Source of the DNA: Streptomyces regalis
Lineage (GTDB): Bacteria > Actinomycetota > Actinomycetes > Streptomycetales > Streptomycetaceae
Direction of reading: 5' to 3'
DNA length: 64,000 nucleotides
NCBI RefSeq assembly: GCF_001509475.1
Contig: NZ_LLZG01000081.1
Span: forward strand, 62,001-126,000
This document shows positions 49,260 through 58,123 of this stretch, piece by piece. How positions within the stretch are numbered: position 1 is the first letter of the stretch; the number at the start of each line of letters is the position of its first letter. The notes under the pieces are model-generated. The model made no database searches. It was not told where the DNA came from and was given only the letters and a program-made list of their open reading frames with translations. The position numbers were made by a program, and so were the translations under genes.

Positions 49260-51647
49260 CTACCCCCGCAGATCCACCAGCAACGGCGGCGCGTGCTCCC
49301 CGTTCACCTGCGTCAGTGACAGCACCGCATGTCCCGGCGGCACCGCATGCGCCAGCTCGGACGCCGACCACCGCTCCCGCTCGACCTGGCGGACGGTGAC
49401 CGCTTCCGTGGTCACCGCCTTGCCGGTCACCAGCTTGCGCAGGGCGTGCATGGCCCGGGTCATCGGCTGATCGGCGAACACGGTGTGCTGGGCGACATCG
49501 GTGGTCTCCACCCACTCCGTGCCCCAGGCGTCCGCGAAGCGGCTGCCGTCCCAGGTCGTCACTCCGGACAGCGCCATCCGGCAGCCGACTGCCCCGTACA
49601 GCGGCCCGTGCAGGGCTTCCGGGACGTCGGAGACCGTGCGCAGCGCCAGCACGACACCGGCGTTCTGCGAGCGCAGCCGCTGAATCCGCCGTACCGATTC
49701 GGGAGTGACGGTGCCGGTGGCGTCGTCGAGGACCAGGCCGACGAAGTGGTCGCGTGCCCCTTCCCTCACGACCGCGGCGAACTGGGCCAGCACCAGCCGT
49801 GCGATCAGCCGGGACGCCTCCTCGTGACCACGCTCGGGCAGGTCGATACGGACCCGCAGCGGGTGGTGGGCCACGGCTCGCAGCGAGAACGGGCGGATCG
49901 TGTCGCCCCCCGAGCCGAAGAAGTCGGCGAAAGCGGGCCGGTCCAGCAGGGCGAGCCGGTCGGCGAGCACCGGGCCGGCGTCGCCGGGGGCGCCGGTGTG
50001 CCGGACGCGGGCCTCGAGTTCGCGGCGCATCGCCGTGTGCTGGTCGTCGGCCAGCCGCTCGCGCAGGTCGGTCAGGGCCGCCGGGTCCCCTTCCAGCAGC
50101 TGCCGCAGGACGGGCAGGGCGGGGAAGCGGCCGTACGCGGCCAGGTAGGGGCCCAGGAGCTGGGCGAGGGCGGTGGCCGCGCGCTCGGCGCCGACGGTGT
50201 CGAGGTCCCCGGCCAGCGCCTCGGCGAGGAACCCGGCTGCCTCGTCGGGGTCGTCCACGTCCGCGTACGGGTCGAGGTCGTGCACAGACGCGGGGTCGCC
50301 GATGCGCACCACGACGTCGTACGACGAGTCCGCCCCGACCGCCGCGCCCGCGCCGCACACCACGACGACCGCACAACTGCCGGTGAGGGCCTGGAGCGTG
50401 AGGGACTCGGTCACCGGGGCGATCACGTGCCGGGTCTTGCCGGCGCCCGACGGCCCGACGACCAGCAGCGAGGTGCCCAGCGTCTGCGACCCGAGGGCCG
50501 CACCCACGCCGCCGTATGCCGGCGGGGTGCGCTCGTCGGCGGCCCACTGCCCGATGCGCACCTGCCCGGTGAGCAGGTCGTGCCGGGCGGCGCGGCCGCC
50601 CAGGTCCCGGGCGCCGGAGGGGTGGGTGAACGCGGCGGCCCCGTGCCGCAGCACCGTGTCCGCGAAGGCAGCCATCCGGCCCTGGCTCCGGGCCCGGCCC
50701 CAGGCGTACTCGAGGCGGGCGCAGTCCACGTCGTTCATCCGCCCGGCGAACACCTCGGCGGTGAGCAGGTCGGCCACCTGGTGCTGCCCGGCGGCGCGCA
50801 GGGCCGGCCACTGGGCGGGGGGCACAGGGGCCGGCTTCGCAGGCCCGTCCGTGCCGGTGGACCGGCGGACGGCGAGCCGCTCCTTGGCATAGGCCCGCCA
50901 GTCGCCCGCCCGGGCGAAGGGCCAGATCACGAGGAGGGTGATGACCGTGTACAGGCCGTAGACGAACAGTGGCGACTGGAGCAGTTCGTAGCCCTGGGAG
51001 AGGGCGATGGTCAGGTTGAGGAGGGGGTCGACGACCGGGACGGGGTCCCAGAACGCCCCGGGGAACGCGCTGGGGAACACGAGCGCCAGCGCCACGAGGG
51101 CCCAAAGGGCAGTGAGCGCGGCACGCCGGGGCTGGGGCTTGCGGGCGAAGTAGTAGCCGGACACCTTGCCCCAGCTACCGAGACGGGCCATGGCCCAGAC
51201 GAGCAGGGCAAAGGAGATGCCCCGGTAGGCGATGAAGGCCTCAATGCCCCACCCACCGGGCTTGGCATTGATCTCGGTCGCGGTCTCCCACCAGTCGTCC
51301 GGTGTGACCAGCCGCAGGGGAGCCCACTGATACGGAATCCCGCCACGCAGCCACAAAGACCAGATGATCATTCCGGCGACCGCCGGGATCACCATGCCGA
51401 CGATCGTCATCGGGCTGAGCCGCTGTTGCTGATCCGCTCCCTTTGCCGGCCGGTAACCCATTCGCCAGATGCCGGGCCGGGCCTCGGGACGGGGCTCGTT
51501 CAGCCAGCCGGCGATTCCCGATGGCGTCGGCTGGTCCGGGGCGTGCGTCGGCCGTGGCGGTGCCGTCGGCACCTTCGGTGGGCCCGCCGGGCGCGGTACC
51601 GGGTTCGCATGCGTGCCCCGCGCGTCCCTCGTCCCGTCGCTGTCCAT
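49260..51647 (-). CDS. Membrane-anchored P-loop ATPase, TraG/VirD4-like
   Basis: 795 residues from the ATG at 51647 with GGGAAGAGGG upstream. A Pro-rich cytoplasmic start, about four membrane segments in residues ~60-245 (e.g. TIVGMVIPAVAGMIIWSLWL), then a soluble ATPase with Walker A VVGPSGAGKTRH (~400), a Walker B-like LVLDDATG, and an arginine-bearing VLALRTVSDVPEAL segment. The pattern resembles coupling-protein ATPases of conjugation and secretion, but no relaxase or secretion genes lie near. Divergent from gabT. Conserved in streptomycetes next to gabT (from memory); role unknown. Confidence 0.8.
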   Translation of the reverse strand: MDSDGTRDARGTHANPVPRPAGPPKVPTAPPRPTHAPDQPTPSGIAGWLNEPRPEARPGIWRMGYRPAKGADQQQRLSPMTIVGMVIPAVAGMIIWSLWLRGGIPYQWAPLRLVTPDDWWETATEINAKPGGWGIEAFIAYRGISFALLVWAMARLGSWGKVSGYYFARKPQPRRAALTALWALVALALVFPSAFPGAFWDPVPVVDPLLNLTIALSQGYELLQSPLFVYGLYTVITLLVIWPFARAGDWRAYAKERLAVRRSTGTDGPAKPAPVPPAQWPALRAAGQHQVADLLTAEVFAGRMNDVDCARLEYAWGRARSQGRMAAFADTVLRHGAAAFTHPSGARDLGGRAARHDLLTGQVRIGQWAADERTPPAYGGVGAALGSQTLGTSLLVVGPSGAGKTRHVIAPVTESLTLQALTGSCAVVVVCGAGAAVGADSSYDVVVRIGDPASVHDLDPYADVDDPDEAAGFLAEALAGDLDTVGAERAATALAQLLGPYLAAYGRFPALPVLRQLLEGDPAALTDLRERLADDQHTAMRRELEARVRHTGAPGDAGPVLADRLALLDRPAFADFFGSGGDTIRPFSLRAVAHHPLRVRIDLPERGHEEASRLIARLVLAQFAAVVREGARDHFVGLVLDDATGTVTPESVRRIQRLRSQNAGVVLALRTVSDVPEALHGPLYGAVGCRMALSGVTTWDGSRFADAWGTEWVETTDVAQHTVFADQPMTRAMHALRKLVTGKAVTTEAVTVRQVERERWSASELAHAVPPGHAVLSLTQVNGEHAPPLLVDLRG

Positions 51648-51754
51648 CGCCCTCTTCCCCTGACCAGCCGTTCCGTCCACCGTCAGCGAGCCAATCTAAT
51701 GCCCCCGCGTGGGGAGTTCACCGCTTACGCGGCCGGGCGCTCTCGTGAACGCCA

Positions 51755-51769
51755 TGTCCACCACGGACA
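51755..51769. promoter_or_regulatory. Palindrome TGTCC-N5-GGACA upstream of gabT
   Basis: 15-bp inverted repeat TGTCCACCACGGACA in the divergent region between the membrane ATPase gene and gabT, 109 bp before gabT. Candidate operator, possibly for the PucR-type regulator. Confidence 0.4.
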
Positions 51770-51877
51770 ACATGCCTCGCCGACAACGCCCACATGGAGC
51801 ATGCCCACCCCCCACTCCCCGCCCTAGCCTGCGAGAAAAGACAAGACAAGCGTCCGCAAAACCCCCAGGAGCCCCTC

Positions 51878-53212
51878 ATGAGCGCACTTCCGCAGGAGCG
51901 CCGCGTCGTCACCGCCATCCCCGGCCCGAAGTCGCAGGAGCTGCAGGCCCGCCGTACCGCCGCGGTCGCGCAGGGCGTGGGCTCGGTGCTGCCCGTGTTC
52001 ACGGCGCGTGCGAGCGGCGGAATCATCGAGGACGTCGACGGCAACCGGCTCATCGACTTCGGTTCGGGCATCGCGGTGACGTCCGTCGGCGCGTCCGCCG
52101 AGGCCGTCGTACGCAAGGCGACCGCGCAGCTCGCCGACTTCACCCACACCTGTTTCATGGTCACGCCGTACGAGGGTTACGTCGCTGTCGCCGAGGCGCT
52201 GGCCGAGCTGACCCCCGGCGACCACGCCAAGAAGTCGGCGCTGTTCAACTCCGGCGCCGAGGCCGTCGAGAACGCCGTCAAGATCGCGCGGTCGTACACC
52301 AAGCGCCAGGCGGTCGTCGTCTTCGACCACGGCTACCACGGCCGCACGAACCTCACGATGGCGCTGACCGCGAAGAACATGCCGTACAAGCACGGCTTCG
52401 GCCCGTTCGCGCCCGAGGTCTACCGGGTGCCGGTGGCCTACGGCTACCGCTGGCCGACCGGCCCGGAGAACGCCGGCCCGGAGGCCGCCGCGCAGGCCAT
52501 CGACCAGATCAGCAAGCAGGTCGGCCCGGAGAACGTCGCCGCGATCATCATCGAGCCGGTTCTCGGCGAGGGCGGCTTCATCGAGCCGGCCAAGGGCTTC
52601 CTGCCGGCCATCAGCAAGTTCGCCTCGGACAACGGCATCGTCTTCGTCGCGGACGAGATCCAGTCCGGCTTCTGCCGTACGGGGCAGTGGTTCGCGTGCG
52701 AGGACGAGGGCATCGTCCCCGACCTGATCACGACCGCGAAGGGCATCGCCGGCGGCCTCCCGCTCGCCGCCGTGACCGGCCGTGCCGAGATCATGGACGC
52801 CGCGCACGCGGGCGGCCTGGGCGGCACCTACGGCGGCAACCCGGTGGCGTGCGCCGGAGCGCTGGGCTCGATCGAGACGATGAAGGAGCTCGACCTCAAC
52901 GCCAAGGCGAAGAACATCGAGGCGATCATGAAGGCCCGCCTCACCGCCATGGCCGAAAAGTTCGACATCGTCGGTGATGTGCGTGGCCGTGGCGCCATGA
53001 TCGCCATCGAGCTGGTCAAGGACCGCGCCACCAAGGAGCCGAACCCGGAGGCGACCGCCGCGCTCGCCAAGGCCTGCCACCAGGAGGGCCTGCTGGTCCT
53101 GACCTGTGGCACCTACGGCAACGTGCTGCGGTTCCTGCCCCCGCTGGTCATCGGCGAGGACCTGCTGAACGAGGGCCTCGACATCATCGAGCAGGCCTTC
53201 GCCCGTATCTGA
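51878..53212 (+). CDS. gabT: 4-aminobutyrate aminotransferase
   Basis: Transfers the amino group of GABA to 2-oxoglutarate giving succinic semialdehyde; PLP enzyme. 444 residues from the ATG at 51878 behind AGGAG. Class III motifs: NSGAEAVENAVKIAR, HGYHGRTNLTMALT, VADEIQSGFCRTG and the PLP Lys in TTAKGIAGGLPLAA, then GTYGGNPVACAGAL. Works with the dehydrogenase at 45711 and receives GABA made by the polyamine operon at 56-64 kb (pathway inference). Confidence 0.95.
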   Translation: MSALPQERRVVTAIPGPKSQELQARRTAAVAQGVGSVLPVFTARASGGIIEDVDGNRLIDFGSGIAVTSVGASAEAVVRKATAQLADFTHTCFMVTPYEGYVAVAEALAELTPGDHAKKSALFNSGAEAVENAVKIARSYTKRQAVVVFDHGYHGRTNLTMALTAKNMPYKHGFGPFAPEVYRVPVAYGYRWPTGPENAGPEAAAQAIDQISKQVGPENVAAIIIEPVLGEGGFIEPAKGFLPAISKFASDNGIVFVADEIQSGFCRTGQWFACEDEGIVPDLITTAKGIAGGLPLAAVTGRAEIMDAAHAGGLGGTYGGNPVACAGALGSIETMKELDLNAKAKNIEAIMKARLTAMAEKFDIVGDVRGRGAMIAIELVKDRATKEPNPEATAALAKACHQEGLLVLTCGTYGNVLRFLPPLVIGEDLLNEGLDIIEQAFARI

Positions 53213-53264
53213 GGTCCCATCAAAACCACTGGTGAGTGCCGGTTTCCCGACCCGGGAACCTCAT

Positions 53265-53308
53265 CCGCCCCAGCCCTGCCGGCGTCCGCGGTTCCGGGGC
53301 TGGGGCGG
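53265..53308 (+). terminator. Terminator after gabT
   Basis: 12-bp perfect stem CCGCCCCAGCCC / GGGCTGGGGCGG with a 20-nt loop, 53 nt after the gabT stop. Confidence 0.65.
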
Positions 53309-53403
53309 CTGTAGTCAGAGCGTGTGAAGAAGGTGTGCGAGGTGGATGTCAGGACGCGTTTCCGTCTGTCTAACCCCCTTCCGCTGTCGTAGGTTCTAAG
53401 CAG

Positions 53404-54267
53404 ATGAGAGATACACCCCGCCCAGAGGGGACTCTGGGCGACAACGGGCCGAGGCCTCCCCAGCTTCGACCTGGTCGTGCCCTCGCGCACACAACCGGAG
53501 CCTCCGGCTTCGGATCTCCTCACCGATCGGACAGTCGCCCGCCCCAAACCCCCCGGGGCGGCCGACCATCCGATCCGGACGGGCGCCTCGGAACCACCCC
53601 CCCTGTTCCGGGGCGCCCGACCTCCCTCTTCCTCCTTCTCGGTCTTCCGGCCCTCCTCTTCGCCCTGATCACCTGGCAGGTCGTCGCGGACGGGCCGCTC
53701 GTGCGTGTGGACGAGCGGGTCAGCCGGGCCCTGATCCACCCGGACCGCTTCTCCGAACTCCTGGCCGACCTGGGCAATGTCCAGGTCGCGGTACCGGTTC
53801 TCGCCGTGTTCCTCGTCCACACCGCCTGGCGGTCCCGCCGCACTGGTACAGACCACTGGTGGCTGCCGGCCGCCGCGGCGGCCGTCCTGATGGCACTGGT
53901 CCCGGCCCTGATCGTGCCCCTCAAGGAACTCACCGACCGCCCGGGCACCCCCGCCGTCCCCCCGGCGACCGGTTACTTCCCCTCCGGCCACACCGCCACG
54001 GCCGCCATCGCCTACGGCTCCGTGGCCCTGCTCCTCCTCCCCTGGCTCCGCTCCGCCTACGCCCGCCGCGAGCTCCTCATCGCCTGCGCGGTCGTCAACG
54101 CGGCCGTCGGCTTCGGCCTGGTCCGCCGCGGCTACCACTGGCCACTGGACGTCGTGGCCAGTTGGTGCCTGTGCACGGTGCTTCTGTCCTTGCTCTGGCT
54201 GTTTCTCAGCCGAAGTAGCCGTCGAACGTCCGCTGGAACTCCCAGCCGCCGTACCGGTCCCAGTTGA
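53404..54267 (+). CDS. PAP2-family membrane phosphatase
   Basis: 287 residues. A disordered Pro/Arg-rich head (~1-70) precedes several membrane helices. The three PAP2 motifs are present: KELTDRP (174-180), FPSGHTA (192-198) and RRGYHWPLD (241-249) with catalytic His. Likely substrates are lipid phosphates such as undecaprenyl or phosphatidate. The ATG at 53404 may be too far upstream; starts near residue 70 would leave the core intact. Its last 62 nt overlap the end of the convergent chitinase gene. Confidence 0.85.
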   Translation: MRDTPRPEGTLGDNGPRPPQLRPGRALAHTTGASGFGSPHRSDSRPPQTPRGGRPSDPDGRLGTTPPVPGRPTSLFLLLGLPALLFALITWQVVADGPLVRVDERVSRALIHPDRFSELLADLGNVQVAVPVLAVFLVHTAWRSRRTGTDHWWLPAAAAAVLMALVPALIVPLKELTDRPGTPAVPPATGYFPSGHTATAAIAYGSVALLLLPWLRSAYARRELLIACAVVNAAVGFGLVRRGYHWPLDVVASWCLCTVLLSLLWLFLSRSSRRTSAGTPSRRTGPS

Positions 54268-55999
54268 TCGACCATGTCATCAGGCCGCGCAGCGCCGGCC
54301 AGGTGCCGTGGGTGGCGTACGAGCCGCAGTTCGCCTTCTTGGTCAGGCAGTCGAGGGTCTTGGTGACCTCGGCCGGCGGGACGTGGCCGTTGCCCGCGTT
54401 GGTCGAGGCGGGCATGCCGATCGCCACCTGGTCGGGGCGCAGGGGCGGGAAGACGTTGTTCGCGTTGCCGGCGACCGGGAATCCGGTGAGCAGCATGTCG
54501 GTCATGGCGATGTGGAAGTCGGCGCCGCCCATGGAGTGGTACTGGTTGTCCAGGCCCATGATCGGGCCCGAGTTGTAGTCCTGGACATGGAGGAGCGTCA
54601 GGTCGTCGCGCAGCGCGTGGATGACCGGGAGGTACGCCCCCGCCCTCGGGTCCTGGCCGCCCCACTGGCCGGTGCCGTAGTACTGGTAGCCGAGCTGGAC
54701 GAAGAAGGTCTCCGGGGCCATCGTCAGGACGAAGTCGTCGCCGTACTTGGCCTTCAGGGTCTTCAGGGCCGAGATGAGGTTGACGATCACCGGCGTCTTC
54801 GGATTCTTGAAGTCCGTGTCGTCGGCGTTCAGGGACAGCGAGTGGCCCTCGAAGTCGATGTCGAGGCCGTCGAGGCCGTACTCGTCGATGATCTTCGAGA
54901 CCGACGTCACGAAGGTGTCCCGCGCCGCCGTGGTCGTCAGCTGCACCTGGCCGTTCTGGCCGCCGATGGAGATCAGCACCTTCTTGCCGGCCGCCTGCTT
55001 GGCCCTGATCGCCGCCTTGAAGTCGGCGTCGCTCTCGACGCTCGGGCACTCGGTGGCGGGGCAGCGGTCGAAGCGGATGTCGCCCGAGGTGGCCGAGGTC
55101 GGTTCGCCGAAGGCCAGGTCGATGACGTCCCAGCTGTCCGGGACGTCGGCCAGGCGGGTGTAGCCGGAGCCGTTGGCGAAGCTCGCGTGGAGGTAGCCGA
55201 CCAGGGCGTGGGCCGGGAGGTCGGTGCCCCCGCCGCCCGGTCCGGCGGTGGTCGTGGCCCTCACCGTGGCCGATTTCGCGGACTCGCCCGCCTCGTTCAC
55301 GGCACTGACCTGGAAGCCGTACGCGGTGGAGGGCGACAGCCCGCCGATCGTCGCCGAAGTGCCGCTCACCGTCTGGACCTTGGCGCCGTCGCGGTGGACG
55401 GCGTAGCTCGTCGCGCCCGGTACCGGCGACCAGGACAGGGCGACGCTGGAGGAGGTGACCGTGCCGGCCTTCAGGCCGGTCGGTGGCGCGGGCGGCTGAC
55501 CGGCGTCCACACCCGGTCCGACCAGGGAGATGTCGTCGGCGTAGTAGGCGCCGGTGCCGTACCAGCCGTGGGTGTAGAGGGTGACGCGGGTGGTGGAGGG
55601 GCCGGTGCGGAAGGTCGTCGTGAGCTGCTGCCAGGCGGGGGCCGACTGGGTCCAGGTGGAGACGTCGGTGGTGCCGGTGCCGCTCGCGCCGAGGTGGACG
55701 TAGGAGCCGCGGACATATCCGGACAGCGTGTACGGGGAGTCCGGTTTCACGGTCACCGTCTGTGCGCATCGGGCGTTGTCGCTCCCGGCCGGGGTCGCCT
55801 GGAGTGCCGAAGCGCCGGTGCGCACGGGTGAGTTGACGGTCGTACCGGCCGTGCAGGTCCAGCCGTCCAGGCCGGCCTCGAATCCTCCGTTGCGAGCCAG
55901 GTCGGCGTCGGCCGCACGGGCGGCCGACGAGAGCGCGGTGACGCCGGGCAGGGTCAGTGCCGCGGCGGCGAGCAGGGCGAGAGGTCTGAAGCGATCCAC
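54206..55999 (-). CDS. Secreted GH18 chitinase with CBM and fibronectin III
   Basis: 597 residues. Sec signal (LALLAAAALTLPGVTALSSA, cleavage near ARA ~29); carbohydrate-binding module (~35-160: NGGFEAGLDGWTC...YADDISLV); fibronectin III (~170-252); GH18 barrel (~262-597) with SIGG and the catalytic DGLDIDFEG (Glu384). The C-terminal WSINWD is typical of bacterial chitinases C/D. The GTG at 55999 has GGAGG upstream. A DasR-like operator lies 47 bp before it, so induction by N-acetylglucosamine is likely. Confidence 0.95.
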   Translation of the reverse strand: MDRFRPLALLAAAALTLPGVTALSSAARAADADLARNGGFEAGLDGWTCTAGTTVNSPVRTGASALQATPAGSDNARCAQTVTVKPDSPYTLSGYVRGSYVHLGASGTGTTDVSTWTQSAPAWQQLTTTFRTGPSTTRVTLYTHGWYGTGAYYADDISLVGPGVDAGQPPAPPTGLKAGTVTSSSVALSWSPVPGATSYAVHRDGAKVQTVSGTSATIGGLSPSTAYGFQVSAVNEAGESAKSATVRATTTAGPGGGGTDLPAHALVGYLHASFANGSGYTRLADVPDSWDVIDLAFGEPTSATSGDIRFDRCPATECPSVESDADFKAAIRAKQAAGKKVLISIGGQNGQVQLTTTAARDTFVTSVSKIIDEYGLDGLDIDFEGHSLSLNADDTDFKNPKTPVIVNLISALKTLKAKYGDDFVLTMAPETFFVQLGYQYYGTGQWGGQDPRAGAYLPVIHALRDDLTLLHVQDYNSGPIMGLDNQYHSMGGADFHIAMTDMLLTGFPVAGNANNVFPPLRPDQVAIGMPASTNAGNGHVPPAEVTKTLDCLTKKANCGSYATHGTWPALRGLMTWSINWDRYGGWEFQRTFDGYFG

Positions 56000-56045
56000 A
56001 AGTGCCTCCAGGGATGGGGGAATTGGAGGGCGGAGCGCTCACAAC

Positions 56046-56059
56046 TTGGTCCAGACCAA
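56046..56059. promoter_or_regulatory. DasR-responsive element-like site
   Basis: TTGGTCCAGACCAA: arms TTGGTC/GACCAA match the dre consensus (ACTGGTCTAGACCACT) that DasR uses at chitinase promoters. 47-60 bp before the chitinase start. Confidence 0.7.
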
Positions 56060-56102
56060 TCTTTCTGTCAAGGGTCTCAGGAATCCCGGGAGTTCCCGCA
56101 GG

Positions 56103-56555
56103 TTAGCCCTCCCCCTCCACGGCCAGCCGCGCCGCCGCCTCGTGCATGGCCAGCTCGAGAAGTGCCGGGTCCGTGAGGGTGCCGGTGCCGTCCGGCGGGA
56201 CCAGCCAGCGGGTGCCCCCGGTGGCGCGGCCCGGATACGGAACGACGATCCAGGTGCCGGCCCCGGCCGTACGGATGCCGGTGCCGAGCCAGCGGGCGGC
56301 GGTGCCGGGCGGCACGAAGAAGCCCATGCGCGAGTCGCCGAAGTCGACCAGGACCGGGCCGAGTTGATCGATGATGCGGGTGAGGACATCGAGGGTCGGA
56401 TAGCCGAGCTCGCCCGGCAGGATGAGTACGTCCCAGGCCTTGCCGGCCGGCAGCAGCGCGACTCCGAGGGGGTTGCGCTCCCACTCCCAGCGACAGGCTT
56501 CGGGATCCGGCGCAACGGATGCCAGCCACTCGACCGCCGTCTTCGCCCCTGTCAT
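56103..56555 (-). CDS. Uncharacterised 150-residue protein
   Basis: The ATG at 56555 has GGGAGG 8 nt upstream. The sequence (AVEWLASVAPDPEACRWEWERNP, GKAWDVLILPGELGYPTLDV, VDFGDSRMGFFVPPGTAARW, TRWLVPPDGTGTLTDPALLELAMHEAA) is reminiscent of the N-terminal bifunctional primase-polymerase domain family in streptomycetes but lacks a clear catalytic motif. No signal or membrane segment. It sits alone between the chitinase gene and the polyamine operon on the same strand. Function unknown. Confidence 0.7.
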   Translation of the reverse strand: MTGAKTAVEWLASVAPDPEACRWEWERNPLGVALLPAGKAWDVLILPGELGYPTLDVLTRIIDQLGPVLVDFGDSRMGFFVPPGTAARWLGTGIRTAGAGTWIVVPYPGRATGGTRWLVPPDGTGTLTDPALLELAMHEAAARLAVEGEG

Positions 56556-56686
56556 GACGGTGACCTCCCTTTTCTTCGTGGACGCGAGTCGCGTCACGAG
56601 GGAGAGGGAGGTCACCTGCCAGGCATTACGCGAGTTTTCGCCACCAATTCATAGTGACCTGAGTCACATTCCGAGCTGAGCGACCT

Positions 56687-58105
56687 TCAGCTGTCGAAGC
56701 CGAGGCCGAGCCGGTCCATGGTCTTCAGCCACAGGTTGCGCCGTCCGCCGTGCGCGTCGGCCCGGGCCAGCGACCACTTGGTGAGCGCGATGCCGGTCCA
56801 GGCGAAGGGCTCCGGCGGGAAGGGCAGCGGCTTCTTGCGGACCATGTCGAGCTGCGTGCGTTCCGTGCGCTCCCCCGCCAGCAGGTCCAGCATCACGTCC
56901 GCGCCGAACCTGGTCGCGCCGACACCGAGGCCCGTGAAGCCCGCCGCGTACGCCACCTTGCCCTGGTGGGCCGTCCCGAAGAACGCCGAGAAGCGCGAGC
57001 AGGTGTCGATCGCGCCGCCCCACGCGTGCGTGAAGCGGATGCCCTCCAGCTGCGGGAAGCAGGTGAAGAAGTGCCCGGCGAGCTTGGCGTACGTCTCCGG
57101 GCGGTCGTCGTACTCGGCCCGGACCCGGCCGCCGTACGGGTAGATGGCGTCGTAGCCGCCCCAGAGGATGCGGTTGTCCGCGGAGAGACGGAAGTAGTGG
57201 AACTGGTTGGCGCTGTCCCCGAGCCCCTGTCTGTTCTTCCAGCCGATGGACGCCAGCTGGTCGATGGTGAGCGGCTCCGTCATCAGGGCGTAGTCGTAGA
57301 CCGGGACGGTGTAGGCGCGGACGCGCTTGACCAGGTTCGGGAAGATGTTCGTGCCGAGCGCGACCTTGCGGGCGCGGACCTGGCCGTAGGGGGTGCGTAC
57401 GGCCATGCCGGCGCCGTACGGCTTCAGGGTGAGGGCGGGGGTGTGCTCGTGGATGCGGACGCCGAGGTCGAGGCAGGCCCGCTTCAGGCCCCATGCCAGC
57501 TTGGCGGGGTTGACCATGGCCACGCCCCGGCGGTCGTAGAGCCCCGCCTGGAATGTCGGTGAGTCGACTTGCGCCCGCACCGCCTCCGCGTCCAGGAACT
57601 CGATGCCCTCGGCGAGGCCCTTGTCCCGCAACTCCTCGTACCAGTCACGCAGTTCCCACGCCTGGTAGGTCTCCGTGGCGACGTCGATCTCGCCGGTGCG
57701 CTCGAAGTCGCAGTCCAGGGAGTAGCGGGCGACCGCCTTCTCGATCTCGTCGAGGTTGCGGGCGCCCAGCTCCTGAAGCCTGTGGATCTCGTCGGGCCAG
57801 CGGGCGAGCCCGTTGGGCAGCCCGTGGGTGAGGGAGGCGGCGCAGAAGCCGCCGTTGCGGCCCGAGGCGGCCCAGCCCACCTCGCGGCCTTCGAGCAGGA
57901 CCACGTCCCGCTGCGGGTCGCGCTCCTTGGCGATGAGCGCGGTCCACAGTCCGCTGTAGCCGCCGCCGACGACCAGCAGATCGCAGGTCTCGGCGGTGGT
58001 GAGGGCGGGTTCCGGGTGGGGCCTGCCGGGGTCGTCCAGCCAGTACGGGACCGGCTGGGCCTCAGAGAGTGACGTTGTCCAACGGTTCATGGCGCTTGGG
58101 GCCAT
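56687..58105 (-). CDS. FAD-dependent amine oxidoreductase (DAO family, PuuB-like)
   Basis: 472 residues. N-terminal Rossmann motif DLLVVGGGYSGLWTAL (~42-57), then VVLLEGREVGWAASGRNGGF (~69-88), the pattern of gamma-glutamylputrescine or related amine oxidases; C-terminal YAAGFTGLGVGATR binds FAD. Likely oxidises putrescine, gamma-glutamylputrescine or similar to an aldehyde. Last gene of the polyamine operon, 18 nt after potC; GGGAG upstream of the ATG. Confidence 0.9.
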   Translation of the reverse strand: MAPSAMNRWTTSLSEAQPVPYWLDDPGRPHPEPALTTAETCDLLVVGGGYSGLWTALIAKERDPQRDVVLLEGREVGWAASGRNGGFCAASLTHGLPNGLARWPDEIHRLQELGARNLDEIEKAVARYSLDCDFERTGEIDVATETYQAWELRDWYEELRDKGLAEGIEFLDAEAVRAQVDSPTFQAGLYDRRGVAMVNPAKLAWGLKRACLDLGVRIHEHTPALTLKPYGAGMAVRTPYGQVRARKVALGTNIFPNLVKRVRAYTVPVYDYALMTEPLTIDQLASIGWKNRQGLGDSANQFHYFRLSADNRILWGGYDAIYPYGGRVRAEYDDRPETYAKLAGHFFTCFPQLEGIRFTHAWGGAIDTCSRFSAFFGTAHQGKVAYAAGFTGLGVGATRFGADVMLDLLAGERTERTQLDMVRKKPLPFPPEPFAWTGIALTKWSLARADAHGGRRNLWLKTMDRLGLGFDS

Positions 58106-58123
58106 GATTTCAACTCCCTACAG

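Noticed and set aside
53213..53403. Possible small gene between gabT and the PAP2 gene
   Set aside because: No frame with a ribosome site or plausible codon bias; only the terminator is supported.
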